Positions 13,995 to 18,474 of a stretch of DNA of 18,474 nt are shown here, one piece after another. Position 1 is the first letter of the stretch; each line of letters begins with the position of its first letter. The stretch lies in the NCBI GenBank assembly GCA_020024185.1, contig JAHHUD010000029.1, forward strand, positions 1-18,474. The letters are read 5' to 3'. Under the pieces are notes generated by a model, which saw nothing but the letters and a program-made list of their open reading frames with translations, made no database searches and was not told the origin of the DNA. Both the position numbers and the translations under genes were made by a program. The DNA is from Oscillospiraceae bacterium. Lineage in GTDB: Bacteria > Bacillota > Clostridia > Oscillospirales > Ruminococcaceae.

Positions 13995-14717
13995 TTAATG
14001 ACCACTAGGTTTTTCACTAAGTAAATCATGTTCAACTGTAAGGTCTGCTTTGACAAGTTTAACAAAGGCTACTAATAATGGAATATTTGCCAACCAAATA
14101 GCTTTTTCGGCAAAATATGGACAGGATAACGTAAGTACTGCACCACCAACAAAAAAACTTGTAAGCATAACTAGATGTGCACCACCTCTTTTGAAAGCTT
14201 TGCGGTCATGCTTATGTATAGCTTTTGCACAGGCAATACCAACTTGTCTTACATGGTTTGTGCAAAATGTAGTCGCCATTGGAATACCTTCTGCTTGCCT
14301 GAATGTATTATACTGCATAGAGGCAATAAAGTTAACAATAACTTGTACAATATGATGAGGCCAGCTTAAAGGAATAAAACCTATAATAAATAATATTATA
14401 ATTTCAAAACCAATTAAATATGTATCCCATCGTAGAAACCCAAGTTTTTTAACTGGTGATGGCAATAATTCAGAAATTATTGTACCAAGAAAGTATGCAG
14501 TAATTGGAATAAAAAAATAAAGCCCTTCTGCAAATTCACCTTTACCAAAACGGATAGACATAATAACAAGGTTAGCTGTCTGAGCGTTGCAGAAAACCCC
14601 ACCTCTCATAACATAGGTATAAGCCCCCATCATGCCAGCGCTTGTCATTAAAAGTATATAAATTGTTTTATGTTCACATGCTAAATAGTGTGAATGTAGT
14701 TCCTTTTTATCAACCAT
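13995..14717 (-). CDS. YoaK-type DUF1275 membrane protein
   Basis: This 240-residue integral membrane protein belongs to the DUF1275 (YoaK) family, whose substrate is not established. Several hydrophobic segments alternate with short loops. The family hallmark near the N-terminus, a Gly-rich turn followed by a small-residue helix, appears as MRGGVFCNAQTANLVIM at about 37-53. Further hydrophobic stretches lie at about 67-83, 103-122, 181-200 and 207-222. ATG 14717 is preceded by AGGAGAAG on the minus strand and by a well-spaced promoter. It is monocistronic and convergent with the redox operon, and the sequence gives no functional link to it. Transport or export of a small molecule is often suggested for the family but is not shown here. 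Confidence 0.85.
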   Translation of the reverse strand: MVDKKELHSHYLACEHKTIYILLMTSAGMMGAYTYVMRGGVFCNAQTANLVIMSIRFGKGEFAEGLYFFIPITAYFLGTIISELLPSPVKKLGFLRWDTYLIGFEIIILFIIGFIPLSWPHHIVQVIVNFIASMQYNTFRQAEGIPMATTFCTNHVRQVGIACAKAIHKHDRKAFKRGGAHLVMLTSFFVGGAVLTLSCPYFAEKAIWLANIPLLVAFVKLVKADLTVEHDLLSEKPSGH

Positions 14718-14740
14718 TTTTCTTCTCCTAATATGTTAAA

Positions 14741-14769
14741 AGTATATCATAGTTGGAAATCTAAATCAA
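14741..14769 (-). promoter_or_regulatory. Sigma-A-type promoter of DUF1275 gene
   Basis: On the minus strand, TTGATT (14769-14764) and TATACT (14746-14741) are exactly 17 bases apart. This places transcription start a few bases upstream of the AGGAGAAG ribosome site of the gene starting at 14717. Confidence 0.7.
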
Positions 14770-14835
14770 TGGAACATACATGCTATAAGATAAAAAAATG
14801 TATCAAAATACTATTAATTATGTAAAAATGTTTAC

Positions 14836-15231
14836 TTATAATATCTCTAATAAATCGCTTATTGGAATTTTTAAACCTGAAGAAGTAATTAGTATATTTT
14901 TGAAATCATCAATTTTAATGATTTCGTCAGTAATGGTTACATATTTTCCACCAGACTTATTTTTATCTGCAATAAAGTAAGTTATAGAATATTTTTTTGA
15001 TTTGTCTGTATTTTGTTTTATATAAATAAGTTTTCTGTTTAGTTGTGTAACTAATTCATCACCAAGTTCTATTTTTGCTTGTGTTATTCTTGCGGTTTCT
15101 TTTATGGCGTCACCATGCCCAGTCAAAGCTGCAAAAGGAGAGAATTGTGCAGCTCGGTTATATATAGACATTCTTGGATGTTTTTGTGAAGTTGGACAGG
15201 GTAAATTTATAATATCATCGTAATTACTCAT
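14836..15231 (-). CDS. YolD-like protein
   Basis: This is a small YolD-family protein of about 131 residues, recognised by the segment MSIYNRAAQFSPFAALTGHG near the N-terminus. YolD-like proteins are typically encoded next to Y-family (UmuC/UvrX-type) polymerases and are thought to assist or control them in damage tolerance. Here it directly follows such a gene. I chose ATG at 15231; an in-frame TTG at 15240 abuts the polymerase stop codon and would add Met-Ile-Ile. No strong ribosome site precedes either, so translation is probably coupled to the polymerase gene. The C-terminal part contains an isoleucine-rich stretch reminiscent of WYL/YolD beta structure but with no motif I can name. Confidence 0.85.
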   Translation of the reverse strand: MSNYDDIINLPCPTSQKHPRMSIYNRAAQFSPFAALTGHGDAIKETARITQAKIELGDELVTQLNRKLIYIKQNTDKSKKYSITYFIADKNKSGGKYVTITDEIIKIDDFKNILITSSGLKIPISDLLEIL

Positions 15232-15240
15232 GATTATCAA

Positions 15241-16764
15241 TTATGCTTTATGACCACCGATTTGACAATTTCGTTCAATCATAGTCGCTCCTTTTTGTAA
15301 ATTCATACCTTTTAAAACAGAATTTTTTCCATATTTTTTCTGTATAGAAAGTATTGCTTGTTGCAATTTTCTTTCTTTTTCTAAAAATTCATCTTCTTGT
15401 TTTTCTTGTTCAGCTATATTATTATAGTTTGTAAATAAATCAAGCTGCTCGTTTTTTACTATATTGTTTGCAGATTGTTCACTTATAACATGATTTGCAG
15501 TTATTGTAACTCTTCTTACAAGCAAGTTTGGATTTATTATTCTATCAAATAAATTTAGACAAGCATTAGTAATTAATGTAGATGATGATGTGTATCTATC
15601 AATATTTTCTGTACCATGTGCTGGCTTAGGAACACTTCTGCCGTATGCGTCTTTTGAAATTTCACCGTTATATTTTTGACGGATATCTTTGTTTGTAAGA
15701 CTTTCAATGTCATAACCAATAGTTAATACTAATTGATTTGTGACAAGACCTTTATCCAATAAATCCATAGCAAGAGAATCTATCATTTCTTTTACAACAA
15801 TTTTTGCTTTAGAATAACTATAGGGGTCTTGAAGAACTTGTCCGGAACAAATACTATTTGTGGTTGGTTTATATGCTTTTACATCTGATATAGTGCATGG
15901 CTCAAAACCCCAAGCATGGTCTATTAAGAGTTCCGCATTAATCCCAAATAATTTATATAATAAATCTTCATTATAAAAATCAGTAGGTTTTCCGATAGAA
16001 CATCTTGCAATATCTCCCATAGTATACAAACCATGTTCTTCTAATTTTTTGGCATAGCCTTTACCAACACGCCAAAAGTCAGTAAGTGGGCGATGATTCC
16101 ACAATAATTTTCTATATGACAATTCATCTAAATATGCAATTCTAACGCCATTTTTATCAGCAGGTATATGTTTTGCTCCAATATCCATAGCAATTTTGCA
16201 AAGATAAAGGTTTGTTCCTATTCCGGCTGTTGCAGTGATACCGGTTGTATTAAGTACATCAAGTATCATTTTCATTGCTAAATCATGGGCAGATAATTTG
16301 TATGTATCAAGATAATTTGTGACATCTATAAAAACTTCATCTATGGAGTACACATGAATATCTTCCGGTGCAATATATTTTAGATAAACATTATATATTC
16401 GTGTACTGTAATCAACATATAAAGCCATTCTTGGCGGGGCAGTAATATATCCAACTTCTACATAAGAATTAGAAACTATATCTCTATAATCGTGAGATTT
16501 ATAAGAAAAAGATTTACCGTTTATATTTTGTTTTCTTTTGGCATTAACAATTTTTACTTTCTGTATAACTTCAAAAAGTCTTGGTCTGCCTGGAATACCA
16601 AATGATTTTAAAGATGGAGAAACAGCAAGACAAATTGTTTTTTCTGTTCTGCTATCATCAGCAACAACAAGATTTGTTGTCATAGGGTCAAGCCCACGTT
16701 CAATACATTCAACTGATGCATAGAAGGACTTTAAATCTATTGCTATATATGTTCTGCTTTTCAT
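15241..16764 (-). CDS. Y-family DNA polymerase (UmuC/UvrX-like, lesion bypass)
   Basis: This translesion DNA polymerase copies past damaged bases. The 507-residue protein opens with the Y-family palm motif YIAIDLKSFYASVE, with metal ligand Asp10 and likely steric gate Tyr15. The second catalytic motif is YSIDEVFIDVT with Asp142 and Glu143. A helix-hairpin-helix follows (GIGTNLYLCKIAMDIGAKH near 180, then FWRVGKGYAKKLEEHGL), then the little-finger domain. It is longer than DinB, as in the UmuC/UvrX branch of Firmicutes. The C-terminal sequence NEQLDLF (about 437-443) resembles a beta-clamp-binding motif (QLDLF). A near-perfect AAAGGAGGATTTT ribosome site precedes ATG 16764. It is cotranscribed with the YolD-like gene, its stop directly adjoining that gene. 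An inverted repeat over its -35 box suggests repression until needed. Confidence 0.93.
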   Translation of the reverse strand: MKSRTYIAIDLKSFYASVECIERGLDPMTTNLVVADDSRTEKTICLAVSPSLKSFGIPGRPRLFEVIQKVKIVNAKRKQNINGKSFSYKSHDYRDIVSNSYVEVGYITAPPRMALYVDYSTRIYNVYLKYIAPEDIHVYSIDEVFIDVTNYLDTYKLSAHDLAMKMILDVLNTTGITATAGIGTNLYLCKIAMDIGAKHIPADKNGVRIAYLDELSYRKLLWNHRPLTDFWRVGKGYAKKLEEHGLYTMGDIARCSIGKPTDFYNEDLLYKLFGINAELLIDHAWGFEPCTISDVKAYKPTTNSICSGQVLQDPYSYSKAKIVVKEMIDSLAMDLLDKGLVTNQLVLTIGYDIESLTNKDIRQKYNGEISKDAYGRSVPKPAHGTENIDRYTSSSTLITNACLNLFDRIINPNLLVRRVTITANHVISEQSANNIVKNEQLDLFTNYNNIAEQEKQEDEFLEKERKLQQAILSIQKKYGKNSVLKGMNLQKGATMIERNCQIGGHKA

Positions 16765-16793
16765 AAAATCCTCCTTTGATATAATATGATTTA

Positions 16794-16822
16794 ATTATAT
16801 CATTAAAATAAGTTAAATACAA
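16794..16822 (-). promoter_or_regulatory. Promoter of the Y-family polymerase/YolD operon
   Basis: On the minus strand, TTGTAT (16822-16817) and a perfect TATAAT (16799-16794) are 17 bases apart. The ribosome site AAAGGAGG follows at a suitable distance before ATG 16764. Confidence 0.75.
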
Positions 16823-16839
16823 CTATTGGTTGTATTTAA
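16813..16839. promoter_or_regulatory. Perfect 11-bp inverted repeat, putative operator
   Basis: TTAAATACAAC (16813-16823) and its exact reverse complement GTTGTATTTAA (16829-16839) flank the 5-base centre TATTG. The left arm contains the -35 box of the polymerase promoter, and the right arm ends five bases before the -35 box of the divergent gene. It does not fit the classical Firmicute LexA box (GAAC-N4-GTTC). I infer a dimeric repressor site of unknown type; an unrelated hairpin is the alternative. Confidence 0.6.
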
Positions 16840-16844
16840 TATGC

Positions 16845-16873
16845 TTGAGAAAATATATAAATAATGATAGAAT
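16845..16873 (+). promoter_or_regulatory. Promoter of YcxB-like gene
   Basis: TTGAGA (16845-16850) and TAGAAT (16868-16873) are 17 bases apart. The predicted start of transcription would be almost at the ribosome site AGAGGTGA (16879-16886), giving a very short leader. Confidence 0.5.
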
Positions 16874-16891
16874 AAAACAGAGGTGATATAT

Positions 16892-17401
16892 ATGATTTTT
16901 GAAATAAATACTTGTTATACTCAAAAAGAACTTGCTGTTATTTCCAAAGCTTTACGAAAGACATTAAGAAAAAAGAAAAACAAAAGAATAAATATATTTT
17001 CAATTGCTATTATTATTTTTGCGTTGTGTATGATTATTTCAGAACGCACTTTACTAAGTACAATCAGTAATATAACTCCTGTTATTGTATTGTCTATTGT
17101 ACTTGTGTTTCAAGACAAAATTAATGGTTTTTTTGCATATAAAAAAGCTATTAAAGGTTTAGAGAATATTAAAACAATATTTACTGATGATACATATACA
17201 TCAATAGCATCAAACATGGCACAAACACAATGGAAATATTCAAGTGTACAATGCGTGGCAGAAGATGACAACTATATTGTCTTTTTAATTGATGATAAAC
17301 ATGGACAAATTTATGATAAAAATGAAATTGATGATGATAAACTTGAACAATTTAGAAAATTTATAGAGGAAAAGACAAATAAAAAAATAATAAGAATATA
17401 G
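16892..17401 (+). CDS. YcxB-like membrane protein
   Basis: The protein has about 169 residues with the layout of YcxB-family proteins. It has a short N-terminal segment (IFEINTCYTQKELAVISK), a basic stretch LRKKKNKR, two hydrophobic helices at about 31-46 and 55-72, and a C-terminal soluble domain. The soluble domain carries WKYSSVQCVAEDDNYIVFLI, matching the family pattern in which Trp-x-Tyr-Ser-x-Ile/Val-x-x-Val/Ile precedes a beta strand. The function of the family is unknown. I prefer ATG 16892 over in-frame GTG 16883 because AGAGGTGA, which contains that GTG, serves as its ribosome site. It is transcribed away from the polymerase gene and has no functional link visible in sequence. Confidence 0.75.
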   Translation: MIFEINTCYTQKELAVISKALRKTLRKKKNKRINIFSIAIIIFALCMIISERTLLSTISNITPVIVLSIVLVFQDKINGFFAYKKAIKGLENIKTIFTDDTYTSIASNMAQTQWKYSSVQCVAEDDNYIVFLIDDKHGQIYDKNEIDDDKLEQFRKFIEEKTNKKIIRI

Positions 17402-17598
17402 TACATACAAAATATTGTATTTATAATAAATGGTGTATTATTAAACACCATAACATGAACCAATTTAAGATTAATATTTTTTTAATTCAATAAACAGTAA
17501 AATATAAAATCAATAATAAATTATCTAAAGACTATAAAGTTAATAAAACAGAGAATAAGGGATACTATACATATCGTCTTAAGTAAAGGAGCATTAAT
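17402..17598. other. Intergenic region with a small hairpin, upstream of pyridoxal kinase
   Basis: This is 197 AT-rich bases. ATGGTGT (17430-17436) pairs with ACACCAT (17445-17451) around an 8-base loop, but no T-run follows, so it is a weak terminator at best. A possible promoter for the kinase gene is TTAATA (17541-17546) with TACTAT (17564-17569), 17 bases apart. I see no riboswitch. Confidence 0.35.
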
Positions 17599-18474
17599 AT
17601 GCATAATATGATAAAAAAAGTGGCAGCTATACATGATTTGTCTGGCTATGGAAGAGCTTCTTTAACTGCTATTATTCCAACATTATCATCTATGGGAATT
17701 CAGGTTTGTCCATTGCCAACTGCAATTTTATCAAACCATACAGGTGGATTTGAAACTTTTAGTTATCTTGATTTAACAGATAATATGGAAGAGTATATTG
17801 ATAGCTGGAAGCGTATAGGAATTGATTTTGACTGCATTTATTCCGGATTTCTTGGCTCGGGCAGACAAATTGATATAGTATCAAAATTTATTGATGATTT
17901 TCGTAGAGATAGCACATTGGTTGTGGTTGACCCTGTAATGGCTGATGGTGGAAAACTATATAAGTCGTTTGACTGGGATTTTATCCCACTCATGAAAAAG
18001 CTTGTTTCAAAAGCTGATGTTATAACTCCAAATTTTACAGAAGCTGCATTTTTACTTGGATATAAAGAATGTCCTAAAAAAATAAGCAAAGAGCAATTAA
18101 AAGATTGGTTAAAACGACTTAGTGAGTTGGGACCAAAAACAGTTGTAATAACAAGTGTTCCTGACGAAAAAAATCCTGATTATACAAATGTTGTTGCATA
18201 TAATAGCAAAGATGATAACTATTGGAAACTTACTTGTAGATATATTCCAACCTATTATCCGGGGACAGGAGATACGTTTACCAGCGTTATGATAGGTTGT
18301 TTATTACAAGATGAATGTTTACCGGTATCTTTGGATAAAGCGATGCAATTTATTTCTCAATGTATAAAATCAAGTTATGGTTTTGAATATCCAAAAAGAA
18401 ATGGAGTTTTGCTTGAAAGAGAATTGCAGTTTTTAAGAACAAGACCACTTATATCTGATTATGAAAATATATAA
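17599..18474 (+). CDS. pdxY: Pyridoxal/pyridoxamine/pyridoxine kinase (PdxY/PdxK type)
   Basis: This ribokinase-fold enzyme phosphorylates B6 vitamers with ATP to make pyridoxal 5'-phosphate in the salvage pathway. The 291-residue protein shows the family opening HDLSGYGRASLTAIIPTLSS followed by LPTAILSNHTGGF, which form the vitamin-binding site. Later come SGFLGS, VVVDPVMADGGKLY, PNFTEAAFLLG and the anion-hole/catalytic motif YPGTGDTF with Asp225 as the likely base. The length is normal. ATG 17599 follows AAAGGAG (17585-17591); a second Met at residue 4 is possible. The stop codon is the last three bases of the window, so the gene is complete but anything downstream is unseen. PdxY and PdxK cannot be told apart confidently by eye. 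Confidence 0.92.
   Translation: MHNMIKKVAAIHDLSGYGRASLTAIIPTLSSMGIQVCPLPTAILSNHTGGFETFSYLDLTDNMEEYIDSWKRIGIDFDCIYSGFLGSGRQIDIVSKFIDDFRRDSTLVVVDPVMADGGKLYKSFDWDFIPLMKKLVSKADVITPNFTEAAFLLGYKECPKKISKEQLKDWLKRLSELGPKTVVITSVPDEKNPDYTNVVAYNSKDDNYWKLTCRYIPTYYPGTGDTFTSVMIGCLLQDECLPVSLDKAMQFISQCIKSSYGFEYPKRNGVLLERELQFLRTRPLISDYENI

Noticed and set aside
14050..14369. Plus-strand reading frames opposite the DUF1275 gene
   Set aside because: They overlap a well-supported membrane protein, have no ribosome sites, and read as the antisense of its hydrophobic codons.
17430..17451. Hairpin ATGGTGT/ACACCAT as a terminator of the YcxB-like gene
   Set aside because: The stem is only 7 bp and no T-run follows, so I list it only as a minor hairpin.

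Overview
The window is AT-rich DNA from an anaerobic, low-GC Firmicute, most likely a member of the Clostridia. Three things point that way: a 3' fragment of the sporulation sigma factor gene sigK, an HdrABC/Flx-type redox operon, and Gram-positive gene families (sortase B, YolD plus Y-family polymerase, YcxB-like, DUF1275). I cannot name the genus. No tRNA, rRNA, CRISPR array or transposase was seen.

Positions 1-3700 (+): the 3' part of sbcC runs in from the left edge. It is followed by a large serine recombinase and, only 23 bases after the recombinase stop, by a sequence that becomes sigma-K-like exactly at the codons Asn-Glu (AATGAA). This is the arrangement expected at one end of a skin-type element, the developmentally excised DNA that interrupts sigK in some sporeformers. 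The sigK 3' half loses its last residues, so it looks like a decayed or rearranged skin junction. Positions 3771-4564 hold a stand-alone class B sortase with its own terminator.

Positions 4565-13800 (+): a long AT-rich leader with two Rex-like operators precedes nine tightly packed genes: hdrB, hdrC, hdrA, an mvhD/flxD gene, two iron-sulfur proteins of FlxB/FlxC type, a FAD/NAD(P)H reductase (FlxA type), a fumarate-reductase-like iron-sulfur subunit and a fumarate-reductase-like flavoprotein. A strong terminator follows. The set reads as one soluble complex that takes electrons from NAD(P)H and delivers them, possibly by flavin-based bifurcation, to a fumarate- or enoate-type acceptor. The flavoprotein has Asn where fumarate reductases have the FAD-linking His. 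Rex-like sites would tie expression to the NADH/NAD+ ratio. This combined operon is the most interesting system here.

Positions 13946-16840 (-): a DUF1275 (YoaK-type) membrane protein with a clear promoter, then a Y-family DNA polymerase followed by a YolD-like protein. The polymerase promoter carries a perfect 11-bp inverted repeat over its -35 box. Positions 16845-18474 (+): a divergent YcxB-like membrane protein and a complete pyridoxal/pyridoxamine kinase that ends at the last base of the window.
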